Source of the DNA: Treponema sp.
Lineage (GTDB): Bacteria; Spirochaetota; Spirochaetia; Treponematales; Breznakiellaceae
Assembly: GCA_003245635.1 (NCBI GenBank)
Contig: QKCO01000172.1
Coordinates: forward strand, 1-33,151
Length of the DNA stretch: 33,151 bases
Reading direction: 5' to 3'
The notes under the pieces were generated by a model. It was given only the letters and a program-made list of their open reading frames with translations. It ran no database searches and was not told the DNA's origin. The translations under genes were made by a program, and so were the position numbers. Below, piece after piece: positions 15,672 through 23,435 of this stretch (its first letter is position 1; each line of letters begins with the position of its first letter).

Positions 15672-17396
15672 TCAGAACGCGTATTCGAGGCCGAAGCGGA
15701 ACGCTCCGGTCCCTTCGCCTCTCGATAGATCCGCGGAACCGCCGTCGAGGGGGGATCGGTATTCGCCTTCCCAGGAAACCCGCCAGAGAAAGGGCCTGAT
15801 CGGGGGCAGGCGGAAGCCGACGCCGCCGGCGATCGCCGCCGCGTGGATCATGCCTTCGTCGGGCGACGTTCTGACGCGCGACGACGCGGCTGCTTCGAGC
15901 CGCAGGCCGACGGACGGCCTCAAAACGCTCTCAATCCCTAGGTTGATGTCCCGCGCGAAAACGAAACCGTCCCCCGGAGGCAATTCATAGGAGAACGTCG
16001 TCAGCCAGAGAGGCACCGATCGGCGGGAGCCGAGCCGATCGCCCGCGCTGCCGAGCGTCACGGCGACCGCGGCGATGGGATCTCCCGTTCCCGAACCGTA
16101 GCTCCGCGACCACTCCCAGCGGAATCCGAGTCCGAATACGCCCTTCCCGAAAAGGCCGACGTCGACTCCCTGGGCAAGCACCGCCGCCTCGTCGTCGACG
16201 AAGGTCCGGTCGACGCCGTAGGACGCGACGCTCCTGCACCACAAGCCTGCCGATCCCACCGGAAAGGCGCCCTCCAGCCGGGCGTCGATCTTCCAGGGCA
16301 GGCTCCGCGCTTGCGCGCCGGAATCGGATGGAGCCGCGCCGAAGGGGAAGGCGACGCCGAACGCGGCGACGTCCTTCGGCAAACGCAGCAGCAGCCCCGC
16401 GGCCGCGCGGGCCGGAACCGAACGCCGCAAGCGTTCCCCGTTCACCGCCGAGGCGATGTTCTCGTACCGAAGAAGCAGAGAATCGATCCGGTCGCCGATC
16501 AGCCGGGCGCGGGCGCTCGGATACTCCATTTCGGGAGGGAGCGAGGACGCCCGTTCCGCGACGAGTTTTCCTCGTCTGCGCAGGGAATCCCTCGCTTCCC
16601 GCAACCGCGATGAAGCCGCGTCGAGCTGCTCGATAGGATACGATTTCGGTGAGGCGGCGAGCTGCCGCAGCTCGTCGGCCACCCGTTCGTACGCTTCGAT
16701 CTCGGCTTCGACCGCGTCGAGCAGCCCGAGCGCCGCCTTGAAGGACTCGTCGACCGCAAGACGCCGCTGGCTTTCACGGACCCGGTCCAAGCCGGAGTCG
16801 GCGGTGCCGACCAGGGCTCCGATAACGGCCTTCAGCTCGGGAGCCTTCCGCTTGCCCGCCGTGGAGAAGAAGACCGCGTCCTCTACGGGCCCCACGACGC
16901 GGAGCGCCTCATCAGCCTTCGCCCGGGCCCTCCGGTAGGCGGTCTCCGCCCCGCCCAGATCGCCGTTCGACTCCCGTTCGCCGCCTTCCGCGAGCAACGG
17001 CTCCATCTCCGCGAGTATCGACTCGGCGCGGTCGAGCAGCGATCCTACCGTCGTCGAATATCGACCGTAATACAGCGCGTCCAGGAGGCTCTCATCGATG
17101 AGCGCCGTCGCGTGCGCTTCCCAGCGACCGGTCAGGGTCCGCTTCTTCGAAACCGACTCGAACCAGTCGTTCTTGAACGCTTCTGAAACGAGCAGATCGG
17201 CGAATACGGCGTCCCGCTTGAGCACCGACCGGGCCAGCGTATCGACGGCGGCGATCTTCGCGGCCTCGACCGCGTCCGCCGCGTTCGGCCCCGTCCCGGA
17301 GCCTTCCGCGGAAAGCGCGCCCGTCTGCTGCGGGAAAAGGGGCGCGAGAACCGATATGAAGCAGAAGCAAGCGGCGACGATTTTTTGTTTGAACAT
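15672..17396 (-). CDS. Envelope protein: LPP20-like domain, helical region and C-terminal beta-barrel
   Basis: I place the start at ATG 17396 (574 residues), with GGAG 6 bases upstream. The frame is open further up, but that part is antisense to the next gene. A signal peptide (about 1-24) precedes an LPP20-like segment (about 28-105: GSGTGPNAADAVEAAKIAAVDTLARSVL), seen in envelope proteins of proteobacteria and spirochaetes. Residues about 110-330 are charged and helical, with coiled-coil character. Residues about 345-574 alternate hydrophobic and polar positions with many aromatic residues and end in FRFGLEYAF. A terminal Phe is the usual outer-membrane barrel signal. The protein would thus sit in the outer membrane with a periplasmic coiled part. 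It converges with the UMP kinase gene, 32 bases away. Confidence 0.78.
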   Translation of the reverse strand: MFKQKIVAACFCFISVLAPLFPQQTGALSAEGSGTGPNAADAVEAAKIAAVDTLARSVLKRDAVFADLLVSEAFKNDWFESVSKKRTLTGRWEAHATALIDESLLDALYYGRYSTTVGSLLDRAESILAEMEPLLAEGGERESNGDLGGAETAYRRARAKADEALRVVGPVEDAVFFSTAGKRKAPELKAVIGALVGTADSGLDRVRESQRRLAVDESFKAALGLLDAVEAEIEAYERVADELRQLAASPKSYPIEQLDAASSRLREARDSLRRRGKLVAERASSLPPEMEYPSARARLIGDRIDSLLLRYENIASAVNGERLRRSVPARAAAGLLLRLPKDVAAFGVAFPFGAAPSDSGAQARSLPWKIDARLEGAFPVGSAGLWCRSVASYGVDRTFVDDEAAVLAQGVDVGLFGKGVFGLGFRWEWSRSYGSGTGDPIAAVAVTLGSAGDRLGSRRSVPLWLTTFSYELPPGDGFVFARDINLGIESVLRPSVGLRLEAAASSRVRTSPDEGMIHAAAIAGGVGFRLPPIRPFLWRVSWEGEYRSPLDGGSADLSRGEGTGAFRFGLEYAF

Positions 17397-17461
17397 TCGG
17401 CACTCCGTTCGCGTTTTCCGTATATTAGACGCATACCCGATGCACGGATAGAGGGGTGAAA

Positions 17462-17836
17462 ATGGAAAACGGAAAGCGGACAACCGCGATCCTCGGGGCG
17501 AGCGACGATCCCGAGCGCTACGCGTACAAGGCGATGGAACGCCTGCTCGAGAAAGGGCACCAAGTCGTTCTCGTGAACCCTAAATTGGGCCCGTTCAGGG
17601 AACTGCCGGTGGTCGACAGCCTAGCCGATATTTCGGAAACGATCGATACCGTGACCGTCTACCTTTCGGCGAAGCGCTCTACGCCGCTCGAAAAGGAACT
17701 TGTCGCCATGAAGCCCAAGCGCGTCGTCTTCAATCCCGGCGCCGAAAACGGCGACCTGGAAGCGGCGCTCGACGCCGCCGGCATCCCCTGGATGCATGCA
17801 TGCACCCTGGTCCTGCTCGCTACGGGGAAGTACTGA
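17462..17836 (+). CDS. CoA-binding domain protein (YccU-like)
   Basis: The 124-residue protein is a single Rossmann domain of the CoA_binding_2 family. The N-terminal ILGASDDPERYAYKAMERLLEKGHQVVLVNP (9-39) is the dinucleotide/CoA-binding beta-alpha-beta unit. DTVTVYLSAKRSTPLEKEL and PKRVVFNPGAENGDLEAALDAAGI follow, and a MHACTLVLL stretch ends the fold. Family members bind CoA or an acyl-CoA, and their cellular function is unclear. I prefer the ATG at 17462, with GAGGGG 5 bases before it, over a GTG at 17456. The gene diverges from the LPP20-like envelope gene. Its last 17 bases overlap the end of the convergent lipoprotein gene. Confidence 0.9.
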   Translation: MENGKRTTAILGASDDPERYAYKAMERLLEKGHQVVLVNPKLGPFRELPVVDSLADISETIDTVTVYLSAKRSTPLEKELVAMKPKRVVFNPGAENGDLEAALDAAGIPWMHACTLVLLATGKY

Positions 17837-18443
17837 ACGCGTACATCCTTTCCAGCATCCGCGTAATCTTGACGCCGTACTCCGGATCGCTCGCCCATTT
17901 CCCGGCGAGATCCATGACGGCCGGCGCCGAGCCGTAGCGTATCCAGCGGTAGCGCGGGTCCACCAGCGGAGAAGCGAGCGGTGCGCCGCTCGCGTAGCCC
18001 TTCAGGTGCTGAATATGCGCGCGGACGCCCGTCCGCGCGTCGGGGAAGCGCTCCCCTGGCTTGCCGGGACCGATCGAGCCGAGACCGCAATAGTTGTGCA
18101 TATCCGGAGTCACCAGGCCGCCGAAACGGAGCAGCCCCGTCTCCAGGCACATCTGGGCGAAGGCGACGTCATGGTTGACCCCTTCGGCATCCGCTTCCTC
18201 GACGTACAGCGCTGACAGCTCTTTCGTCCGCCGCTCGTCCGCGAGCGGATTACCCGAAACAAGAAAAGACGCAAGCTGCTTCGCGTCCAGCAGACCGGCG
18301 CCCATGATGCGATCGGGGACGCGGGCTGGAGCGGGGCGCTCGGGGAAAGTCCGCGTCGCGGGGCGCGGGGGAACGCCTGCGCAGGAAACGGCGAGAAAAG
18401 CGAGAGCAGCGACGCATGAGGCAGAGAGTAAACTGATCCGCAT
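17820..18443 (-). CDS. Lipoprotein with glucosaminidase-like (GH73) domain
   Basis: The 207-residue product has a lipobox Ala-Val-Ser-Cys ending at Cys21, then a Pro/Arg-rich linker to about residue 45. The rest (about 50-205) fits the glucosaminidase family that cleaves peptidoglycan glycans: GVNHDVAFAQMCLETGLLRFGG, with Glu101 as the probable catalytic acid, then NYCGLGSIGPGKPGERFPDARTGVRAHIQHLKGYAS. The final part (RWIRYGSAPAVMDLAGKWASDPEYGVKITRMLERM) is also typical of these enzymes. It would act in the periplasm on the cell wall. The start is ATG at 18443. Its end overlaps the CoA-binding gene end by 17 bases on opposite strands. No Shine-Dalgarno is obvious. Confidence 0.85.
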   Translation of the reverse strand: MRISLLSASCVAALAFLAVSCAGVPPRPATRTFPERPAPARVPDRIMGAGLLDAKQLASFLVSGNPLADERRTKELSALYVEEADAEGVNHDVAFAQMCLETGLLRFGGLVTPDMHNYCGLGSIGPGKPGERFPDARTGVRAHIQHLKGYASGAPLASPLVDPRYRWIRYGSAPAVMDLAGKWASDPEYGVKITRMLERMYAFSTSP

Positions 18444-18526
18444 ACCCTATTTGTCGGAAGAGACGTTTCCCTCCTTGATTCCCCGCGGAGATAAAGCGGC
18501 GGCGGACCTGCGATCCTACCCGCGTC

Positions 18527-19237
18527 ATGGGAATCAGGTACGCATACGATGCCGGAAGCGAGGCCCTCAGCGTCGGCTCGCTCGGACCGGCTGGAGCTGA
18601 AGGCGGGATGCCTCGGGAGCGAATGCTTTCGCTGGGACCGAAGGCCCTCTCCGACAAGGACCTGCTGTCGATTCTGCTCAACGCGGGCATCAAGGGCAAG
18701 CGGGTCGGGATGCTCGCCGAAGAGCTGGTCGAGACGCTCGACGCGAAATGCGGCGTGCCGGAAGCGAAGGAACTGCAGCGGCTCTCGGGGCTCGGCGGCG
18801 CGAAGGCCTGCGCGATAGCGGCGATGATGGAATTCGGACGGCGCCGATGGGGCCCCTGCGGAACGCGGATCAAGACGCCTTCGGACGCGTATCCGATGCT
18901 CCGGCATTACGCGGACAGGCGGCAGGAACGCTTCATCTGCGTATCGCTCAACGGCGCCGGCGAAACGCTGGCGGTACGGGTGGTGTCCATCGGTCTGGTG
19001 GACAAGACCGTCGTGCATCCGCGGGAGGTTTTCGCCGATCCGCTGACCGACCGCGCGAGCTCCATTCTGGTCGCGCACAACCACCCGTCGGGAAAACTCG
19101 AGCCGTCCGCGGAGGACGAGGCGATCACCGAGCGGCTGATCTCGACGGGCCGAATACTCGGCATCGCCCTCGTCGACCACCTGATCTTTTCCGACGCGGG
19201 CTATTTCAGTTTTCTGCAGGCCGGCAAAATAAGATAG
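18527..19237 (+). CDS. radC: RadC family (JAMM/MPN+) protein
   Basis: The 236-residue product has the RadC layout. An N-terminal helix-hairpin-helix part (about 28-105: PRERMLSLGPKALSDKDLLSILLNAGIKG, LSGLGGAKACAIAAMMEF) is followed by an MPN+ domain. The metalloprotease-like motif is complete: HNHPSG at 184-189, Ser194 and Asp197, preceded by TVVHPREVFADPL. Despite the name, RadC has no proven repair role, and its biochemical activity is unclear. The start is uncertain. ATG 18527 adds 27 residues before the usual PRERM block, while ATG 18608 would remove the short leader that most RadC proteins have. The stop codon lies inside the Fur-box-like site of the ferritin gene. Confidence 0.9.
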   Translation: MGIRYAYDAGSEALSVGSLGPAGAEGGMPRERMLSLGPKALSDKDLLSILLNAGIKGKRVGMLAEELVETLDAKCGVPEAKELQRLSGLGGAKACAIAAMMEFGRRRWGPCGTRIKTPSDAYPMLRHYADRRQERFICVSLNGAGETLAVRVVSIGLVDKTVVHPREVFADPLTDRASSILVAHNHPSGKLEPSAEDEAITERLISTGRILGIALVDHLIFSDAGYFSFLQAGKIR

Positions 19238-19248
19238 TAATCATTATC
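19230..19248 (+). promoter_or_regulatory. Fur-box-like operator before ferritin
   Basis: The 19 bases ending in ATCATTATC match the classical 19-base Fur consensus at 14 positions, counted by hand. The right half is perfect over 11 bases (TAATCATTATC). The site lies immediately upstream of the -35 box of the ferritin promoter and overlaps the radC stop. It suggests control by a Fur/PerR-type metal regulator. Its place upstream of -35 leaves open whether it represses or activates. Confidence 0.55.
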
Positions 19249-19251
19249 GTT

Positions 19252-19280
19252 TTGACTTGAAGCATCGGCCATCCTATATT
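19252..19280 (+). promoter_or_regulatory. Sigma-70 promoter of the ferritin gene
   Basis: TTGACT (19252-19257) and TATATT (19275-19280) are separated by 17 bases. The transcript would start near 19287, giving a leader of about 44 bases with GGAG (19321-19324) 6 bases before the GTG start. Confidence 0.75.
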
Positions 19281-19330
19281 TGATTAAACGGATCGGCGAT
19301 CCGGAATCGAACCGATGCGAGGAGTGAAAA

Positions 19331-19867
19331 GTGATAAGCGCGAAGATGACAGAGGCGGTCAACCGCCAGATCAACAACGAGATGTATTCGGCCTACCTTT
19401 ACATGGCCATGTCGGCGCACAGCTCGAGCATGGGGCTGAACGGTTTCGCTTCCTGGTTCATGGTCCAGTACCATGAAGAGATGTTCCATGCGATGAAGCA
19501 GTACAACTACGTGCTCGACCAGGGAGCGGAAGTCCATCTGCAGACGATCAAGGAGCCGCCGAAAAGCTTCGCTTCGGCGAAGGATATGTTCGAGAAAACC
19601 TTGGAGCACGAGCATTTCGTCACCAAGAGCATCAACGAGATAGCGGACCTCGCGCTGCAGGAGAAAGACCACGCCACCTACCAGTTCATGCAGTGGTACG
19701 TCAACGAGCAGATCGAGGAAGAGAAGAACGACAACGAGATCCTGCAGATGCTCAAATTGGCCGGCGAATCGGGACCCGGCCTGTTCATGATCGACCAGCA
19801 GCTCGGCGCCCGCGCGCTGACGGTGCAGTCCGATTTTTCGAAGGGCATTCTGCCCACCGCTCCGTAG
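19331..19867 (+). CDS. ftnA: Bacterial non-heme ferritin
   Basis: The 178-residue protein forms the 24-subunit iron storage shell that oxidises Fe(II) and stores it as mineral. All ferroxidase residues occur at the same numbers as in E. coli FtnA: Glu17, Glu50, His53, Glu94, Gln127 and Glu130. The start is a GTG at 19331 with GGAG 6 bases upstream, and the numbering match supports it. The C-terminal helix extends normally. It is monocistronic: its own strong promoter and a Fur-box-like site lie upstream, and a strong terminator downstream. With katG at the end of the window it points to exposure to oxygen or peroxide. Confidence 0.96.
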   Translation: MISAKMTEAVNRQINNEMYSAYLYMAMSAHSSSMGLNGFASWFMVQYHEEMFHAMKQYNYVLDQGAEVHLQTIKEPPKSFASAKDMFEKTLEHEHFVTKSINEIADLALQEKDHATYQFMQWYVNEQIEEEKNDNEILQMLKLAGESGPGLFMIDQQLGARALTVQSDFSKGILPTAP

Positions 19868-19886
19868 GCCCCGGCCTCCCCGCGTG

Positions 19887-19924
19887 AAAAAGGCCCGGTC
19901 CGCCTTCGCGGTCCGGGCCTTTTT
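19887..19924 (+). terminator. Bidirectional intrinsic terminator between ferritin and MCP genes
   Basis: The outer stem is 12 pairs (AAAAAGGCCCGG, 19887-19898, with 19913-19924). After a T-T mismatch, 4 further pairs (CCGC with GCGG) close a CTTC loop. The stem begins with five A and ends with five T, so it can stop transcription of the ferritin gene and of the convergent receptor gene. Confidence 0.92.
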
Positions 19925-19945
19925 ATCTACCGACGAGGCAGCGAG

Positions 19946-21688
19946 CTAGAATTCTTCGAATTCGTCGTCGCTCCTGGTCGTGATCGCGGTCGGCGGCGGC
20001 GAAGGGGCGATCCGAGGGACCGGAGCGGCCTTCGCCGGCGCGGGGAGCTTCGCAGCGGGCGCCGACTTGGCGCCCGCAGAGCCGGCGCCGGCATGGGTTC
20101 CCGGCGGCACCCGCCGCGGGGATTCCTTGACGGCGACTTCGTGGCCGGAGTCGGAGCGGACGCCGAGGTTGAAGAAGGAAACGGTTTCGCGCAGGTCGCG
20201 CGATTCGGAAGCCAGCTTCGAGGCCATCGCCGACAGCTGTTCGGAAGCGGACGCGTTCTGCTGTATCACCTGGTCGAGCTGGAGCACCGCCGAATTGATC
20301 TGCGAGGCTCCCGATTCCTGTTCTCGGTTCGACGCGACTATTTCCTGGACCAGATCGTTCGTCTTCCTGATGTCGGGAACCATGCTCGCTATAGTGCGGC
20401 CGGACTCCTCGGCGACGGCCGTGGAACGGCGCGACAGCTCGGTGATTTCGCCGGCCGACTTCTGGCTCCGCTCGGCGAGCTTGCGGACTTCGCCGGCGAC
20501 CACCGCGAAGCCCCGACCGGCTTCCCCGGCGCGGGCGGCCTCGATCGCCGCGTTGAGGGCGAGCAGATTGGTCTGCCGCGCGATTTCCTCGATGACGGCG
20601 ATCTTTCCCGCGATTTCCTTCATCGCGGAAACGGTCTGCGTCACGGCCGCGCCGCCGCGCGCGCCGGCCTCCGCCGTCACCCCGGCGATTCGTCCCGTCT
20701 CCGTCGCGTTCTCCGCGTTCAGCCTGATTCCGGAAACCATCTCCTCCATCGACGACGACAGCTCCTCGACGCCGGCGGCCTGCTTGGAGGCGCCCTCGCT
20801 GACCGTCTGGGCCGCTCCGGAAACCTGAGCGGCTTCGTCGTTGATGCTGGCCGCCGCGCCGTCTATGGCGCCGACTATCTCGGACAGCTTCGCGTTCATC
20901 GCGGCCAGGGCGCGCGAAAGCCGGCCGATCTCGTCGGCGCGGCGGGTGAAGGCTTCTCCCATCGTCCCGGAGAGATCGCCTCCGGCGATCCGGTCCGCGA
21001 AGCGCACCGCGCCGACCAAGCCGTCGCGGATGCTGCGGGAAAGAAGGAAGGCGACCACGAAGGCGACGCCGACGGTCAGCAGGGAAAAGACGAGAAGCAT
21101 GACTACGGAACCTCGGAACGACATGTCCGCTTCGGCCGCCTGCTCGGAAGCCTTCTTCAGCGTGAGCTCCTCGAGCTGGTTGATGAATTCGCGCATGGTC
21201 TCGAAGCCGCGAGAGGCTTCTCCGAACGATAAGGCGGCCGCTTCATCGCGTGCGGCCGGCGTTCCGGCCGAGAGCAGGTCCAGGACGCGGCGAGACGACT
21301 TCTCCCACGACGCGCGGGCCGCTCGGTAGGAATCGTAGAAGGCCCGTTCGTCCGATCCCGCATTCAGCGCGATGAATTTGTCGATGCGTTCCGTAGACTG
21401 CCCGGCGTTCTCGTCGTAGTCCTTGCGCAGGGCCACCGCCCGGGGATCCCCGGCGCTCAAGGTCAGCAGGGAACGCTCGGAGACGAGAAGCTGCTGCAGA
21501 TCCCGGTCCGACTGATCCAGATAGTCGATGGAAGGAAGCTTGACGCCGAATATATCGTCGAGCTTCCTCATCAAATCCGCCATATTCAGATAGCCGATGC
21601 ACGCGATCGCGACCATGAACACAATCATGACCGCGTATCCGATGGAAAGCTTCATTCCAATAGAAAAACCGGAACTCTTTGATTGCAT
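19946..21688 (-). CDS. Methyl-accepting chemotaxis protein
   Basis: I use ATG 21688 (580 residues), with AGAGG 6 bases upstream, over a GTG 15 bases earlier. The layout is a first membrane helix (about 14-34), a periplasmic four-helix-bundle-like sensor (about 35-193), a second membrane helix (about 194-216), a HAMP domain, and a long cytoplasmic helical hairpin. Its conserved tip, [32 protein letters not shown], binds CheA and CheW. After the signalling helices comes a Pro/Ala-rich linker of about 50 residues and an acidic-aromatic tail, DDEFEEF. This may serve as a tether, but it is not the canonical CheR pentapeptide. TATACT lies upstream as a likely -10. The ligand is unknown. No other chemotaxis gene is in the window. 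Confidence 0.94.
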   Translation of the reverse strand: MQSKSSGFSIGMKLSIGYAVMIVFMVAIACIGYLNMADLMRKLDDIFGVKLPSIDYLDQSDRDLQQLLVSERSLLTLSAGDPRAVALRKDYDENAGQSTERIDKFIALNAGSDERAFYDSYRAARASWEKSSRRVLDLLSAGTPAARDEAAALSFGEASRGFETMREFINQLEELTLKKASEQAAEADMSFRGSVVMLLVFSLLTVGVAFVVAFLLSRSIRDGLVGAVRFADRIAGGDLSGTMGEAFTRRADEIGRLSRALAAMNAKLSEIVGAIDGAAASINDEAAQVSGAAQTVSEGASKQAAGVEELSSSMEEMVSGIRLNAENATETGRIAGVTAEAGARGGAAVTQTVSAMKEIAGKIAVIEEIARQTNLLALNAAIEAARAGEAGRGFAVVAGEVRKLAERSQKSAGEITELSRRSTAVAEESGRTIASMVPDIRKTNDLVQEIVASNREQESGASQINSAVLQLDQVIQQNASASEQLSAMASKLASESRDLRETVSFFNLGVRSDSGHEVAVKESPRRVPPGTHAGAGSAGAKSAPAAKLPAPAKAAPVPRIAPSPPPTAITTRSDDEFEEF

Positions 21689-21774
21689 AGTTGACCTCTG
21701 CACTGAAGTATACAGCAGATTACCGATCGCTGCAGACCTTTTCGCCCCGGAGCCGACGCGTTATTATTGCCGGT

Positions 21775-23370
21775 ATGAAGTTCCGATCCGTCCTGACGGC
21801 GATGCTCCTCTGCATCCGGGCCGCATTCTTCCTTTCAGCGGAGGAGGCGATGCCTGCCGACCGCATCTTCGAAAGCGAAGGCGACGGACTCGAGATCCGC
21901 AGCGATCCGAGCGGCGCGGACGCCTACGTGAACGACGTGCTGAGGGGAACGACGCCGCTCGTGCTCGCGGACCTGATACCCGGACCGCATCGGATCCGCA
22001 TCGAAAAGGACGGATACGGAACTCGGGAAGCCGTAGCCGTGATTCCGAAGGGCAAGCGGCTCTCGGTCTACCTGGAACTCGTCGAGGCGAAGGGCTTGCT
22101 GAACGTGGAAGCGGCGCCGGCGGTGCCGGGCGGACTGCGCTTCATCCCCGAAATCTTCATCGACGGGGAGCGGGCTTTCCTCGGCGAGAACGAAGTCGGC
22201 GCGGGGCTGCACTCGGTGCGCGTCAGGGCTTTCGGCTTCGAAGAGGAAACCCGCGCCGCGTTCGCGGCGGCGGGGGAACGGGAAACGGTTTCTTTCCGGC
22301 TGAGGACGGCAGCTTTCCGCGTCGGGAAGCTCAGCGCGAGCCGCTTCCGCTTCAATCCGCGGGACCCGGGCAAGCTGGGATCCGCCATCTTCGGATTCGC
22401 CGTCTCGGCGCCGGGCAGCGCGCGGGTCGCGGTTCGGAACGCCTCCGGGTCGACGGTGTTCGCGGCGGAGCTGCCCGCGTTCGAATCCTGGGACCAGTCG
22501 TTCGAATGGACGGGAACCGACGGAAACGATATCCCTCTTCCCGACGGAGAGTACCTGATCGAAGTGCGCGCACGGGCCGCGGACGGACGGAGCGAAACCG
22601 AAGGCAGCGTGCGCGTGCGTATCGATTCGAGCATACGGATACGGCCCGCGACGGTCTCGGGAGGCGACGCGGGCCTCTTCTTCGCCCCGCAGGCGGAGTT
22701 GTTGCCGGCAGGGGCTTTCCAGATCGAGCTGGCCGCCGTTTTCGGCAAACCGTACGGCGCGGATGCCGAATTCGGCGCGCCGCCGGCGGCGCTGGGCTTC
22801 CGGTATTCGCCGTTCGATAGGTGGGAAGCGGCTGCCGCAGCCGAACTTGCAGCGGAAGGCGCGGACGCGGCGCGGCTTTCCGCCGGGCTTTCCCTGAAGA
22901 CCGCGCTGGGCCGGCCCCGGGAGAACGGCAGAATCGCCCTGGCGGCGGCCGTCCGCTGGCGCTATGCCGAACGCGGAGACGTCTCGCCGTTCGGCGCCGG
23001 CCCCGTGCTCGAACTGTTGATGCCCGCGCAGCTGACCCTCGCCCGCTTCTCCGGCGCCGAGCTTTCGGCCCTGCTTGCCCCCTCGCTCTGCTGGGAGGGA
23101 GCCGAAGGCGTTCCGGAAACGGCCCTACCCTTCCCGGCCGCGAGCGGAGGGCTCGCCTACCAGGCGAAAATCGTCACGGCGGGTCTTTCAGCCCGCGTCG
23201 AGGCGAAAACCGAGGAGAGCGGCTTCTCCGCGGGCCCCGCGCTGATCGCCGCGGAGCTGCGATTCTTCCCGCCTCCCTCGATATTCGTCTTCAGCACGAT
23301 GCTCGGCGCATGGATCGATGCCCGTCTTTCGGGCTTCTTCGCGGGCGCCGGAATGGGAATAGTCTATTGA
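21775..23370 (+). CDS. Exported PEGA / FlgD-like / beta-barrel protein
   Basis: The ATG at 21775 gives 531 residues with a signal peptide (about 1-22, ending FFLSAEEA). A PEGA domain follows (about 35-100: LEIRSDPSGADAYVNDVLRGTTPLVLADLIPGPHRIRIEKDGYG). A second, weaker PEGA-like repeat covers about 105-175 (FIDGERAFLGENEVGAGLHSVRVRAFGF). Residues about 190-300 resemble the FlgD-type Ig domain, with FEWTGTDGNDIPLPDGEYLIEVRARA. The C-terminal 220 residues look like an outer-membrane barrel, with alternating residues and many Gly and Ala, ending GAGMGIVY. The usual reading is a surface protein with peptidoglycan-facing domains. There is no Shine-Dalgarno. TATTAT at 21762-21767 lies 7 bases before the ATG, so the mRNA may be leaderless. 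It diverges from the MCP gene. Confidence 0.8.
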   Translation: MKFRSVLTAMLLCIRAAFFLSAEEAMPADRIFESEGDGLEIRSDPSGADAYVNDVLRGTTPLVLADLIPGPHRIRIEKDGYGTREAVAVIPKGKRLSVYLELVEAKGLLNVEAAPAVPGGLRFIPEIFIDGERAFLGENEVGAGLHSVRVRAFGFEEETRAAFAAAGERETVSFRLRTAAFRVGKLSASRFRFNPRDPGKLGSAIFGFAVSAPGSARVAVRNASGSTVFAAELPAFESWDQSFEWTGTDGNDIPLPDGEYLIEVRARAADGRSETEGSVRVRIDSSIRIRPATVSGGDAGLFFAPQAELLPAGAFQIELAAVFGKPYGADAEFGAPPAALGFRYSPFDRWEAAAAAELAAEGADAARLSAGLSLKTALGRPRENGRIALAAAVRWRYAERGDVSPFGAGPVLELLMPAQLTLARFSGAELSALLAPSLCWEGAEGVPETALPFPAASGGLAYQAKIVTAGLSARVEAKTEESGFSAGPALIAAELRFFPPPSIFVFSTMLGAWIDARLSGFFAGAGMGIVY

Positions 23371-23395
23371 CCGCTGTTGTGACTTCGGATATATT
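23367..23395 (+). promoter_or_regulatory. Sigma-70 promoter of the DUF134-NifX gene
   Basis: TTGACC (23367-23372) and TATATT (23390-23395) with a 17-base spacer are identical to the hexamers and spacing of the PilZ promoter. The -35 box overlaps the stop codon of the PEGA gene. The predicted start (about 23402) falls inside the palindrome that follows. Confidence 0.75.
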
Positions 23396-23396
23396 C

Positions 23397-23418
23397 ATAT
23401 TGGTCATATGACCAATAT
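23397..23418. promoter_or_regulatory. Perfect 22-base palindrome, probable operator
   Basis: The half-site ATATTGGTCAT is followed directly by its exact reverse complement. The palindrome covers the predicted transcription start of the DUF134-NifX gene and ends 17 bases before its ATG. A dimeric repressor bound here would block initiation. The core TTGGT...ACCAA is different from the Fur-like site at the ferritin gene. The regulator is unknown; the DUF134 helix-turn-helix protein itself is one candidate. Confidence 0.7.
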
Positions 23419-23435
23419 CCCACAAGGGAGGCGAT

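Noticed and set aside
21700-21760. Sigma-28 (flagellar) promoter for the chemotaxis receptor
   Set aside because: The best candidates match only about 5 of 8 positions of the -10 element and the spacing to a TAAA box is wrong. TATACT fits a sigma-70 promoter better.
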